Assembly: GCF_013912375.1 (NCBI RefSeq)
Contig: NZ_JACETV010000011.1
Location: 123,715 to 187,714, forward strand
Source of the DNA: Emticicia sp. BO119
Lineage (GTDB): Bacteria > Bacteroidota > Bacteroidia > Cytophagales > Spirosomataceae
Direction of reading: 5' to 3'
Length of the DNA: 64,000 bases
Shown: positions 18,902 through 28,448 of the stretch, in pieces
How the letters are laid out: each line of letters opens with the position of its first letter
Numbering within the stretch: the first letter of the stretch is position 1
Notes under the pieces: model-generated
Databases searched by the model: none
Seen by the model: the letters and a program-made list of their open reading frames with translations, nothing else
Told to the model about the DNA's origin: nothing
Position numbers and translations under genes: made by a program

Positions 18902-20416
18902 ATGAAAAATATTTATTTGTTTCTTTTCCTTTTTATCTTCTCTCCGGCACTTGCACAAAAGAAAAAATCAAAAACTGTCGTTCCTGTTGATTCCCTGAAG
19001 GAATTAGACACTTTTGTGAACAAAATGTTAGAAGAGTGGGGGGTACCGGGTACGGCTTTGTGCATCGTAAAAGATGGCAAACTCCTATACGCCAAAGGCT
19101 ATGGTGTAAAAGATATTAAAACCAAAGCTCCTGTTACGGCTAACACGCTTTTTGGTATTGCTTCTTGTTCAAAATCTTTTACTTCCGCTTGTTTAGCTAT
19201 TTTAGCCGATGAAGGCAAGCTTGACTGGAATAAGCCAGTAAAAGAATATATGCCTGATTTTCAGCTATATGATGAGTATGCTACACGTACGCTTACAGCC
19301 CGTGATTTGGTGTCTCATCGTTCTGGTCTTCCTCGTCATGATTATTTATGGGTATCGTCACCTCTCAACAGAAAAGAAATGTTTGACAGGTTGAGATATT
19401 TACCTCTGAATAAGCCTGTTTATGCCCAATATCAATATAACAATCTAATGTATATGGTAGCAGGGGTATTAATTGAGAGGCTATCAGGAAAGACCTGGGA
19501 GGAGTTTATGAAGGAGAAAATTCTTGACCCGATTGGTATGAAAACAACGGTTTTAACCTATCCTGAAATGTTGAAAAATACGGATTATTCACTTTCATAT
19601 AGTGATGAAAAGAATCCAGAAAAAGAAGCTGGTTTTGATAGTAATGTAGATGGCATTGGCCCTGCCGGAGCTGTAAAGGCTAATGTAACAGAGATGTCTA
19701 ACTGGCTATTATTGCAACTAAACAAAGGTAAAACAGGCGATAAAGTAATTGTTTCAGAGAAAAATCTAAATGAAAATCATACTCCGTTGGCGGTAGTACA
19801 GCCTGCTGAAGCCAAATATCCTGAATTAGGCTTTGGTACTTATGGTATGGGTTGGACAATTAATACTTATCGTGGGCATCTGCGTCGCCAGCACGGCGGA
19901 TCTATTGAGGGTTATCGTTCACAAATGACTGTTTTCCCCAATGATAATCTGGCGGTATTTATTACAACCAATACGGGCATAGTAGGTTATAATTTTGTTA
20001 CAACTATTACTAACTACATTGCTGATACTTATTTAGAAAAGAACGCAATAGACTGGAACAGCCGATTGAGAAAAGATTTTGCAGAAGCGAAAGAGAAGTC
20101 TGCTAAAATAAAGATAGATAATGAAAATCAGCGACAAAAGGATACGAAACCTACCCATACATTAGGCAACTATACCGGTATATACGAGCATCCAGCCTAT
20201 GGGGCATTAACTATTGGTGTAGATGGTAACTCCTTGAAAGCTGATTTCCACACAGAGAAGTTTTCTTTGCGCCATTATCACTATGATATTTTTGAAGGAG
20301 TAGGAGATTGGGAAAATATCAAATTTAAGTTTTTAATGAATGCTAAAGGAGATATTGACAGAGTTTCGTTAGAAATGCCGGCCGCTGCAATGGATATTGA
20401 AATGAAAAAGAAATAA
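18902..20416 (+). CDS. Secreted serine hydrolase (beta-lactamase/class C family, Pab87/EstB-like)
   Basis: 504 aa. The signal peptide ends at SPALAQ. The class C beta-lactamase-fold domain has the SxxK motif Ser88-Cys-Ser-Lys91, a Tyr-x-Asn motif at Tyr180-Asn182, and a His-Gly-Gly (RRQHGGS) replacing the KTG box. A smaller C-terminal beta-domain (about 410-504, DUF3471-like, GNYTGIYEHPAYG) follows. Such enzymes are periplasmic esterases, D-aminopeptidases or transpeptidase relatives, and most do not confer beta-lactam resistance. Substrate is unknown. The gene is followed by a strong terminator. Confidence 0.9.
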   Translation: MKNIYLFLFLFIFSPALAQKKKSKTVVPVDSLKELDTFVNKMLEEWGVPGTALCIVKDGKLLYAKGYGVKDIKTKAPVTANTLFGIASCSKSFTSACLAILADEGKLDWNKPVKEYMPDFQLYDEYATRTLTARDLVSHRSGLPRHDYLWVSSPLNRKEMFDRLRYLPLNKPVYAQYQYNNLMYMVAGVLIERLSGKTWEEFMKEKILDPIGMKTTVLTYPEMLKNTDYSLSYSDEKNPEKEAGFDSNVDGIGPAGAVKANVTEMSNWLLLQLNKGKTGDKVIVSEKNLNENHTPLAVVQPAEAKYPELGFGTYGMGWTINTYRGHLRRQHGGSIEGYRSQMTVFPNDNLAVFITTNTGIVGYNFVTTITNYIADTYLEKNAIDWNSRLRKDFAEAKEKSAKIKIDNENQRQKDTKPTHTLGNYTGIYEHPAYGALTIGVDGNSLKADFHTEKFSLRHYHYDIFEGVGDWENIKFKFLMNAKGDIDRVSLEMPAAAMDIEMKKK

Positions 20417-20468
20417 TATCAAATGCTACAGAGTAATTAACAGATTAGATGCAATTGATTATTATCTT

Positions 20469-20508
20469 CAGAAAGACGCATCTAAACATAGATGCATCTT
20501 TCTGTTTT
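20469..20508 (+). terminator. Intrinsic terminator after the serine hydrolase gene
   Basis: The hairpin pairs CAGAAAGA-GCATCTA with TAGATGC-TCTTTCTG around an AACA loop, with one mismatch, and is followed by TTTTAT. It lies about 50 bp after the stop codon. Confidence 0.8.
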
Positions 20509-20621
20509 ATCAGAGAAAACCTTGATTGTAACTACAGGTTTTCCTGTATTTTCTTTGATTTCTTGGAAAAACCCATCTAAATCTGCTATTTTTACTTATA
20601 CCTCAATACACTTCACTATCA

Positions 20622-22460
20622 ATGAGTAAACTATTGTGTTACCTGTTACTTATTAGTTTATCTTTTAAAGGTTTTGCGCAAAATCCTTCACTTGATTCAT
20701 TGATTACCAAGATTCAGTCTCTCGCAAAAAAAAGCCCAACTTTTGAGCGGGATACTTTAATTATAGGGAAATTAAGCCTGTTAACAGAGCGTAGTATTAA
20801 TCTGGCTGATATGCGGGCAAATGATTTACTGGATTCTTTAGGGCACATGACTAACAAAATAAGCTGGCTTAAGGGTAAAGGGCTTTATACCAGAGCTTTA
20901 GGTAAAAAAAAAGACCGTGACGGCAATTATACAGAGGCATTGAAATTATATTCAAGAGCAATTGAGACTTTGATAAAAGCCGACGGAGACCCGGCGGATT
21001 TATGTTATACCTATATACTGACTGGGTTTGTTCTAAATAACAATGGCAGGCCCGATAAATGTATTGAATATATGGAAAAAGCGCTTCCACTGGCAAAAAT
21101 GAGCTATAATACAAATAATTTGTGCTGGATACTTGATTTCTATGGTGACTATAATTATTATGGCAATTTTGGTATAAGAAACTATAAGAAAGCATTGAGT
21201 TACTATTTACAGGTTGAGAAGTTGCTACCTCGTGCCACAAGTGCTAACCTGAAAGCCGATAACCCTCATTGTATAGCCAATTGTTATACACAGTTAGGAA
21301 ATGAACACTTGGCAGCGCATTATCGTGATAAGGCTTTAAAATATGCTCAGGCAACTAATAATAGAGTAGTGATTTTTGCTATTTATTCAGATTTAGCAGA
21401 GATTTATGAAAACAAAAATCAGTTTGCAAAGGCTATAGAGTATCGCAAGCTGAGCCTTGAATATGCTAAAAAATCCGGCTGGATGGAAATGATCTCGAGG
21501 GCAGAAAACCATATCTACCAAACTTATGAAATGGCTGGCGATAGTGGTAATGCCCTGAAATATATGAAAGAATACAAGATCCATGAAGATAGTTTGGGTA
21601 GGGTTGCGGTGAATCAGAAATATGCTGAACTGGAAGCAGATTATAATTTTGCAAAGCAACAAACTCGTATTAAAACCCTTGAATACGAAGCACTTAAGCA
21701 AGCCGATGAAAAAAAAAGCCTGATAGGTATGGGTTTGATTTTTAGTTTGTTAGTAGGGGTTATCCTTATTGCTTATGTGTTCTGGAGCAATAAGCAATTA
21801 AAACAAATTAACGCAGAGTTAATGCAGAAAAATGAAGAGATACAAGGGGCTTTGCTAAAAGGGCAAACCATTGAGCGTAAACGTGTGGCAAGTGAGCTAC
21901 ATGATAATATCTCGGCAAAAATTGCCAGTTTACGCTGGCGTTTGGAAGCCATTAATCCGAGTTTTCAGACCGAGAAAGAAGAGAGAATTTTTAATTCTAC
22001 GGTAGAGGCACTATCGGAGGTCTATACAGATGTTCGTTTACTTTCACATAATCTGTTGCCTGCCGAACTCGAATTGCACGGGCTTGCCAAGGCATTAGAA
22101 AGTATGGTTAAAGAAATTAATTCATTGGGTAAAACCGGTTTTTCTCTGAGTATTTCCACGCATGACGAGCGGTTTGCCAATAAAATAGAGTATGAATTAT
22201 TCAGTGTGATACTTGAGCTCTCTAATAATATACTCCGACATGCGCAAGCCCCAGAAGCCTTTATTGCTTTGACACAGATTGATGACAAATTGCAGTTGGT
22301 TATTAAAGACAATGGAATAGGTATTTCGGAAAAAGCGTCTAAAAATGGGATGGGTCTAGCGAATATCAGAACCCGTGTAGCTTCATTGCATGGAGAAATT
22401 GAGTTTGTGAGCTTACCAGAAAAGGGAACAGAAGTAGTTGTAAAAGTGCCGATTATATAA
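20622..22460 (+). CDS. TPR-containing sensor histidine kinase (HisKA_3/HATPase_c, NarX/DesK type)
   Basis: 612 aa. Signal peptide (SFKGFAQ), periplasmic TPR-like repeats (about residues 85-330), one transmembrane segment (about 367-387), a short coiled linker, then the kinase core. The phosphoacceptor is His427 in ERKRVASELHDNIS (HisKA_3 family). The ATPase domain carries the N-box SNNILRHAQ and G-box DNGIGIS plus GMGLANIRTRV. This is the typical Bacteroidota design in which a periplasmic TPR array acts as sensor and a DesK-like kinase phosphorylates a NarL/LuxR-type regulator. The next gene, encoded convergently with a 2-bp gap between stop codons, is such a regulator and is the likely partner. 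Confidence 0.93.
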   Translation: MSKLLCYLLLISLSFKGFAQNPSLDSLITKIQSLAKKSPTFERDTLIIGKLSLLTERSINLADMRANDLLDSLGHMTNKISWLKGKGLYTRALGKKKDRDGNYTEALKLYSRAIETLIKADGDPADLCYTYILTGFVLNNNGRPDKCIEYMEKALPLAKMSYNTNNLCWILDFYGDYNYYGNFGIRNYKKALSYYLQVEKLLPRATSANLKADNPHCIANCYTQLGNEHLAAHYRDKALKYAQATNNRVVIFAIYSDLAEIYENKNQFAKAIEYRKLSLEYAKKSGWMEMISRAENHIYQTYEMAGDSGNALKYMKEYKIHEDSLGRVAVNQKYAELEADYNFAKQQTRIKTLEYEALKQADEKKSLIGMGLIFSLLVGVILIAYVFWSNKQLKQINAELMQKNEEIQGALLKGQTIERKRVASELHDNISAKIASLRWRLEAINPSFQTEKEERIFNSTVEALSEVYTDVRLLSHNLLPAELELHGLAKALESMVKEINSLGKTGFSLSISTHDERFANKIEYELFSVILELSNNILRHAQAPEAFIALTQIDDKLQLVIKDNGIGISEKASKNGMGLANIRTRVASLHGEIEFVSLPEKGTEVVVKVPII

Positions 22461-22462
22461 AA

Positions 22463-23104
22463 TTATACAATCTTATTATTTACGGCATACATCACAATAC
22501 CAATTGAATTTTTAACCCCTAATTTTTTTAAGATATTGTGTCGGTGTGTTTCGACCGTTGCCGGACTGATAAAGAGTTTTTCGGCAATCTGATTGGTTGA
22601 TAATTCTTGAGCAATCAGGCGAATAATTTCTAATTCTCTTTCTGTTAATAAACCAGTAGTATTAGATTCATCTACCAGATCACCTATTTTCTTATCTCGG
22701 TTTAGTAATTCAAAGACAACTGATTCGCTATAGTATTTTTCTCCCGAAGCAATTGTACTAAGGGCTTTCTGTAATTCGGCTTTTCCTGCTTTCTTCATTA
22801 CATAACCAGACACACCAGCCTCAAAAGCCTCTTTAATGGTTTCGGCATCTTCAGAAACTGTCAACAGTAATACCTTTATGTGTGGAAATTTTTGTTTTAT
22901 TTGTCGGGTCATTTCAATGCCATTGAGTTCACCCATATTATAATCAGATAAGATAGCATCAATATTACTATTCTTTTCTAAAGCACTTAACACCTCAACA
23001 CCACTGATATAAGTACCTGTTACTTCGTGTTCTGGCATGGTAGAAATCAGCATTTCAAGGCTATCCAATATAAACTTATGGTCGTCTGCAATCAGTATCC
23101 GCAT
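22463..23104 (-). CDS. NarL/LuxR-type response regulator
   Basis: 213 aa. The receiver domain (1-120) has the acidic pair Asp7-Asp8, phosphoacceptor Asp54 in ILSDYNMGEL and conserved Lys104 in YVMKKAG. The LuxR-type helix-turn-helix (about 150-213) contains LTERELEIIRLIAQ and SPATVETHRHNILKKLGV. It binds DNA on phosphorylation and probably pairs with the adjacent histidine kinase. Having kinase and regulator convergent rather than in one operon means they have separate promoters. The target genes are not apparent. Confidence 0.93.
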   Translation of the reverse strand: MRILIADDHKFILDSLEMLISTMPEHEVTGTYISGVEVLSALEKNSNIDAILSDYNMGELNGIEMTRQIKQKFPHIKVLLLTVSEDAETIKEAFEAGVSGYVMKKAGKAELQKALSTIASGEKYYSESVVFELLNRDKKIGDLVDESNTTGLLTERELEIIRLIAQELSTNQIAEKLFISPATVETHRHNILKKLGVKNSIGIVMYAVNNKIV

Positions 23105-23306
23105 ACTATTTAGTTTTGAGACATTTTATTTTGGGCATTGTCAAACAAATATCTGCATTTTAGATTAAAACAATGCAGGTATTCCTTTAATTGTTCGGCA
23201 AGAATCAATTATTAACACTGATAGTAAGGTTATAATCCCGGAGTTTTTAAATTATATCAACGGGATATAGGTTGTTTTTGTTAAAAAAACTTAATTTCAA
23301 TCAATC

Positions 23307-23378
23307 TACGAAAATTTTCGTAATAAAATTTGGAAGTCTTATTTCTTTTCTATTATATTTGTTACGAAATTATTCGTA
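23307..23378 (+). promoter_or_regulatory. BlaI-type operator pair flanking the blaI/blaR1 promoter
   Basis: Two dyads of the same design, TACGAA-N4-TTCGTA, occur at 23307-23322 (a perfect 16-bp palindrome) and 23363-23378. Between them lies a Bacteroidota promoter: TTTG at 23329-23332, 21 nt, then TATATTTG at 23354-23361. The second dyad covers the expected transcription start. This is how an autorepressed BlaI-family operon is expected to look: a repressor dimer on each dyad would block the promoter. Confidence 0.75.
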
Positions 23379-23430
23379 GATATATTGCATCAAATCAAAC
23401 TGATTAAATAGTTGTAACAAATTTAAAATT

Positions 23431-23817
23431 ATGGAAAAGCAAATAAACATCAAGCCCACCGAGTCTGAATTAGAAATCTTACAGATTTTGTGGGCTTTAG
23501 GTAAAGCAACAGTCCGACAGGTGAATGAAGAACTTTCTAAAACAAAAGAGGTAGGCTATACCACAACGCTCAAACTCATGCAGATTATGTTTGAGAAGCA
23601 ATTGGTAAGCCGTACAGATGAGGGTCGGTATCATGTATATGAAGCAGCAGTAGGCGAAGAACCTACTCAGCATATGCTTTTAGACAAATTTATAGGTACT
23701 ACATTCAGAGGCTCTGCAACCAGAATGGTAATGCAAGCACTTGGTAATCAACAGGTGAGTAAAGAAGAGTTAGATGAGATTAAAAAATTGATTGATTCTA
23801 TCGAAAAAGGTCAATAA
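23431..23817 (+). CDS. BlaI/MecI/CopY family transcriptional repressor
   Basis: 128 aa, usual length. It has a winged helix-turn-helix N-terminus (PTESELEILQILWALGKATVRQV, then YTTTLKLMQIMFEK) and a C-terminal dimerisation helix region. Family members repress their own operon until cleaved through a BlaR1/MecR1-type membrane sensor. It is 34 bp upstream of the M56 protein gene and has two operator-like dyads upstream. In Bacteroidota such pairs are widespread and mostly not linked to beta-lactamases; no beta-lactamase of known resistance type is adjacent. The inducing signal is unknown. Confidence 0.93.
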   Translation: MEKQINIKPTESELEILQILWALGKATVRQVNEELSKTKEVGYTTTLKLMQIMFEKQLVSRTDEGRYHVYEAAVGEEPTQHMLLDKFIGTTFRGSATRMVMQALGNQQVSKEELDEIKKLIDSIEKGQ

Positions 23818-23851
23818 CCTATTAACTAATAAATTTATATTTAATTAAATT

Positions 23852-26233
23852 ATGAAAAAGCTTTTTGAATTTACTGCCGGAATTCCTGAAAACATCAGCT
23901 CTGCATTGGGTTGGACACTCATTCACTCATTATGGCAAGGGCTTGTCATTGTAGCAGTCTTTAGCGTTCTTCGCCAAGTTTTCAAAACTTCTAATGCTCG
24001 TTACTGGCAAGGCATTGGTGCATTGAGTTTGCAATTAGTCAGTGCCATTGTAACTTTCGGAATGGTGTATGAACCTGCCGAAATAGCTGCCGGAAAACCA
24101 AAATTTACAGCTTTCTTTATCAACAATGCGGCTAATCTGGATGGCATTTCTGTATTTGCTTCTTCTAAATTAACTTTCATTCAACAGGCGCAATTATTCA
24201 TTCAGAACAACCTTGAAACCTTCGTTTTATTCTGGTTCATTGGTGCTAACCTTCTTCTATTGCGTTTAATCATAGGGTTTGTTTATGTACAACAACTGAA
24301 AGTGCAAAAAATCACACCTGTGAGAGATGAAATATTAGGTATTATGGAAGAATTGCAGGAGAAAATTCAGCTAAATATACCTATTCGCTTATTTGAATCG
24401 GCTAAGGCTGTAGTGCCTATGACTATAGGTTGGATAAAACCAATTATTCTGCTTCCAGCAGGTATTATGTCAGGGTTGAGTATTACTCAATTAGAGGCGG
24501 TTTTGGCTCACGAATTAGCGCATATCAAACGTTACGATTACCTGATTAATATTTTTCAGAGCTGTGTTGAAATCCTTTTCTTTTTTCATCCTGCCACCTG
24601 GTTTATCTCTGCACAAGTGCGTGATGAAAGAGAAAACTGCTGTGATGATTTTGCAGTAGAGATTTGCGGCGACAGACTTGTATTAGCTAAAGCCCTGACA
24701 CAGGTAGCTACATTTCAACATCAACCACGTTTGGCTATGGCTTTTGGAGCAAAACGCCAGACTTTTATAGATAGAATTAAACGTATTGTGGGTATCAACG
24801 ATGCTAAACCTATGAGTTATGGCAACTGGGCTGTTTTTGTAGGTATGGTACTGATTGCAGCGATGGGAATTGCTTACGGACAGGATAGAATCGCTAAAAA
24901 CGACCAGAAATCGAAAAATACAAGTAATGAGTTTGTTACACCTGAAGAACAATTTGATTTCTATTTCTTTGAAAAAGATAAAAAGAATGTAGGGGTATAT
25001 AAAAACAAGAAGGGTGAAATTGTAAAGATTGTGGTAGAGGGTAAAGAACTGGCAGATAAAGAGTTTGAGACTATGAAAGCTTATGCTACACAGTTCCTGA
25101 ATGCCAAAAACTCAAATTTCTCTATAATACCGGGTATTGTTGAAAATGAAATGGATGATGTAAATGAGCAGTTTTTCTTACATGATGGTTATGTGGCCGA
25201 TACCTCAAGATTAGATGATGCAGAAAAAGAAATGGAGAGGTTAGGTAGAGAAATGGAAAAGTATAGTCAGGAAATGGAAAAGTATAGCAAGCAAATGGAG
25301 GATAAATATGGCAAGCTGATGGAAAAACATGGAAAAGATATGGAACAGGTTTCGTTGAAAATGCGTGTACCTCAACGAAAAATAGAGAATCTTTCTATCG
25401 AAATGCAGGAGGTAAGTCTGACCATGAGAAAAATAGAAAACCAATACCGCGATGTAAGAATGCCGGCTGACGCTGAACAAAAATTAAGAGGCCTGGAGAA
25501 AAAAGAGCGTGATTTAGAAAACCAGATGCATGGCGTTGAAGAAGAAATGCGCAAAATAGAAGAAGAAATGTTACCTATCCAACGAAAAATGGAGCGCTTG
25601 AATAATCCAATGGATAGTTTGCAAAGAGTAATGGAACGTTATCATCGCCCTATGGATAGCCTTGGTCGCTTAATGGAAGAGAAAGGCAAGGTAATAGAAA
25701 AACTGGCTAAAGAAGAAGAAGCACGTTTCAAGAAAGAATTCAGAGAATTTGCTGAAATGCTTTTTAAAGAGGGATTAATTAAGGATAAGAAAGATTTTGA
25801 GATTCGTGTCAAGGGTGAAAAAATGCTAATTAATTTAGAACCACAATCAACTGCAGTATACGAAAAGGTATGGAACTGGATAGACAAGACCTGGGGAGGC
25901 CGTATAAGAGGGATGAAAGACAAAAATTTTACGATAGAGGCAAACGGTGAGCATATTAACTTTAGTACTTATAGCGAGAACGGGCATATGTATCATAGTT
26001 TCGGTAGCATTATGCCCCCAGTTCCGCCTGTACCATCAGTGGTTCCAACACCAAGAGCGATTGGTCGGCCTTCAACTATTATTGCGTCAGTACCGGTTCC
26101 TCCGGCACCAACGGGAGGGTACATGAGAACACCCTCTCCTGTGGTGGCACCTGCACCAGTATCAGGATACATTAGAACCCCGACCCCTGTAGTGGCGCCC
26201 AGACCTGTCAGAGCACCCAGAATTTATAACTAA
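23852..26233 (+). CDS. BlaR1/MecR1-like M56 membrane metallopeptidase with long coiled-coil tail
   Basis: 793 aa. Residues 1-340 form the M56 peptidase: hydrophobic segments near 20-45, 55-75, 123-148 and 325-345, with the zinc motif His220-Glu-Leu-Ala-His224. The extracytoplasmic part is not a penicillin-binding sensor. It has an acidic linker, then about 200 residues of Met/Glu/Lys-rich coiled coil with repeats such as EMEKYSQ, EMEKYSK and QMEDKYGKLMEKHG (about 450-640), a small globular stretch, and a Pro/Val-rich tail with repeated PTPVVAP-type units. It probably cleaves or triggers cleavage of the BlaI-type repressor encoded upstream. The signal could be envelope stress sensed by the coiled coil; this is inference. 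Confidence 0.88.
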   Translation: MKKLFEFTAGIPENISSALGWTLIHSLWQGLVIVAVFSVLRQVFKTSNARYWQGIGALSLQLVSAIVTFGMVYEPAEIAAGKPKFTAFFINNAANLDGISVFASSKLTFIQQAQLFIQNNLETFVLFWFIGANLLLLRLIIGFVYVQQLKVQKITPVRDEILGIMEELQEKIQLNIPIRLFESAKAVVPMTIGWIKPIILLPAGIMSGLSITQLEAVLAHELAHIKRYDYLINIFQSCVEILFFFHPATWFISAQVRDERENCCDDFAVEICGDRLVLAKALTQVATFQHQPRLAMAFGAKRQTFIDRIKRIVGINDAKPMSYGNWAVFVGMVLIAAMGIAYGQDRIAKNDQKSKNTSNEFVTPEEQFDFYFFEKDKKNVGVYKNKKGEIVKIVVEGKELADKEFETMKAYATQFLNAKNSNFSIIPGIVENEMDDVNEQFFLHDGYVADTSRLDDAEKEMERLGREMEKYSQEMEKYSKQMEDKYGKLMEKHGKDMEQVSLKMRVPQRKIENLSIEMQEVSLTMRKIENQYRDVRMPADAEQKLRGLEKKERDLENQMHGVEEEMRKIEEEMLPIQRKMERLNNPMDSLQRVMERYHRPMDSLGRLMEEKGKVIEKLAKEEEARFKKEFREFAEMLFKEGLIKDKKDFEIRVKGEKMLINLEPQSTAVYEKVWNWIDKTWGGRIRGMKDKNFTIEANGEHINFSTYSENGHMYHSFGSIMPPVPPVPSVVPTPRAIGRPSTIIASVPVPPAPTGGYMRTPSPVVAPAPVSGYIRTPTPVVAPRPVRAPRIYN

Positions 26234-26281
26234 GACTAAAGTATTGTATCCGATTACAGTATTTTATTCAAGGTAAATAAG

Positions 26282-26324
26282 AAAATCTGTCCTTGTCAGC
26301 AGAAGCTGGTAAGGACAGATTTTC
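26282..26324. terminator. Bidirectional terminator between blaR1-like gene and aldo/keto reductase
   Basis: A long hairpin pairs AAAATCTGTCCTTGTCAGC with GCTGGTAAGGACAGATTTT (two G-U pairs) around an AGAA loop. A/T-rich arms on both sides serve both convergent genes. Confidence 0.8.
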
Positions 26325-26337
26325 ATTTATAGATAAA

Positions 26338-27327
<990 letters not shown>

Positions 27328-27455
27328 TATGAATAAGGTTGAAGTGTGAGAGAACAATATAAGGAATAGGAGATTATCCTTTCTAATAAAACAGCGTGTC
27401 AGAACGATTGGTTTGTAAAGAGCTTTGGATTAAGGAAATTTAATCTTTGATTTTT

Positions 27456-27573
27456 GTCTGAACTATGATTTAGCTGATTTTATGATTTTACTGATAAATG
27501 ATTTTATACAGTTTTAAATCCAAAGAATCAATTAAATCAGCTAAAACGGTACTTCGTTGCGGCATAGTTCAGG
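27456..27573. repeat. Palindromic repeat element (MITE/REP-like)
   Basis: A roughly 118-bp element with matching inverted ends: CTGAACTATG at 27458-27467 and CATAGTTCAG at 27563-27572. Inside these, ATTTAGCTGATTTT pairs with AAATCAGCTAAAA. The interior has several related ATGATTTTA units. No coding capacity. This design suggests a dispersed non-autonomous repeat; the window contains only one copy, so dispersal is not shown. Confidence 0.5.
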
Positions 27574-27577
27574 AAAT

Positions 27578-27641
27578 TTTGTGGTGAGCTGGAAGCTCGC
27601 GCCACAAATAAAAAAGCCACTCCTTTTGGGAATGGCATTTC
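27578..27641 (-). terminator. Two consecutive hairpins after the DUF1080 gene
   Basis: The first hairpin downstream of the DUF1080 stop codon pairs AAAGCCA-TCC with GGA-TGGCATTT (27612-27641). A second pairs TTTGTGG and GAGCT with AGCTC and CCACAAA (27578-27608). Both are close to the stop on the minus strand and the first looks like an intrinsic terminator. Confidence 0.55.
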
Positions 27642-27665
27642 TATACAAGCTAAAATCTATAAATA

Positions 27666-28448
27666 TTACAGTTTTCTGATCCAGATGTTTCTGAATTGAG
27701 TTTTGTTACCGTGGTCTTGTAAGTGGATTACATCGTCACCATGCGCTTCAGGATAATTATGTAAGCCAATGTAAAGAGTTAAGCCAAGGATAGTAGTATT
27801 GTTTTGAACTACTACGCCATTGTGCAATACGGTGATACGGGCAGGGTAATCGATACGGCCATCTGCTTTGAAACGAGGTGCAGTATAAATAACATCATAA
27901 GTATTCCATTCTAATGGGCTACGTGTAACGTTTACTAAAGGGGCAGCATCTTTATAAATACTTCCGGCTTGTCCATTACGGTAAGTACGGTTTTCGTATG
28001 AATCTAATACCTGTAATTCGTAACGATCCTGAAAGAAAACCCCACTATTGCCACGTCCCTGACTATTGCCTTTTACTTCGTCAGGGGCACTCCATTCAAT
28101 ATGTAGCTGGCAATCTCCGAATTTCATTTTGGTTTTAATATCTCCTGTACCTGGAGCTACTTCCATTATACCGTTTACAATATTCCATTTGGCCTGGCCA
28201 CCATCTTTAGCACTTACCCATTGAGACAAGTCTTTTCCGTCAAAAAGTATAATAGCATCAGAAGGGGCATCACCTAAATGTTTACCTGGAGTTACTACTG
28301 GTACTTCTGGATTCCAGATTTCTGTCATATCAGGCTTCATTGGTGCTGGTGAAACTTCTGGTACAACAGATTTGGTTTGGGCGTTTGAGTTGCAACTGAT
28401 TAAAACTGCAATAGCAAATGAAGAAGCTAAAATCTGTATTTTTTTCAT
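27666..28448 (-). CDS. DUF1080 (3-keto-disaccharide hydrolase family) lipoprotein
   Basis: 260 aa from the ATG at 28448; a longer reading frame adds 21 residues without signal-peptide character, so the internal start is preferred. The N-terminus is a lipoprotein signal (AIAVLISC). The rest is a concanavalin/LamG-like jelly roll of the DUF1080 family: [40 protein letters not shown] and [21 protein letters not shown]1080 proteins are periplasmic or surface lectin-like enzymes; some members act on 3-keto-glycosides, but no catalytic assignment can be made here. A strong dyad lies about 180 bp upstream. Confidence 0.9.
   Translation of the reverse strand: MKKIQILASSFAIAVLISCNSNAQTKSVVPEVSPAPMKPDMTEIWNPEVPVVTPGKHLGDAPSDAIILFDGKDLSQWVSAKDGGQAKWNIVNGIMEVAPGTGDIKTKMKFGDCQLHIEWSAPDEVKGNSQGRGNSGVFFQDRYELQVLDSYENRTYRNGQAGSIYKDAAPLVNVTRSPLEWNTYDVIYTAPRFKADGRIDYPARITVLHNGVVVQNNTTILGLTLYIGLHNYPEAHGDDVIHLQDHGNKTQFRNIWIRKL

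Noticed and set aside
18902..20416. Serine hydrolase and BlaI/BlaR1-like pair as a beta-lactam resistance system
   Set aside because: They are separated by the two-component genes, the hydrolase has an HGG instead of KTG motif and an extra C-terminal domain, and the M56 protein lacks a penicillin sensor.
25241..25554. Antisense frames behind the BlaR1-like coiled coil
   Set aside because: They mirror the repetitive Met/Glu/Lys coding strand and show only repeated His/Phe/Leu patterns.
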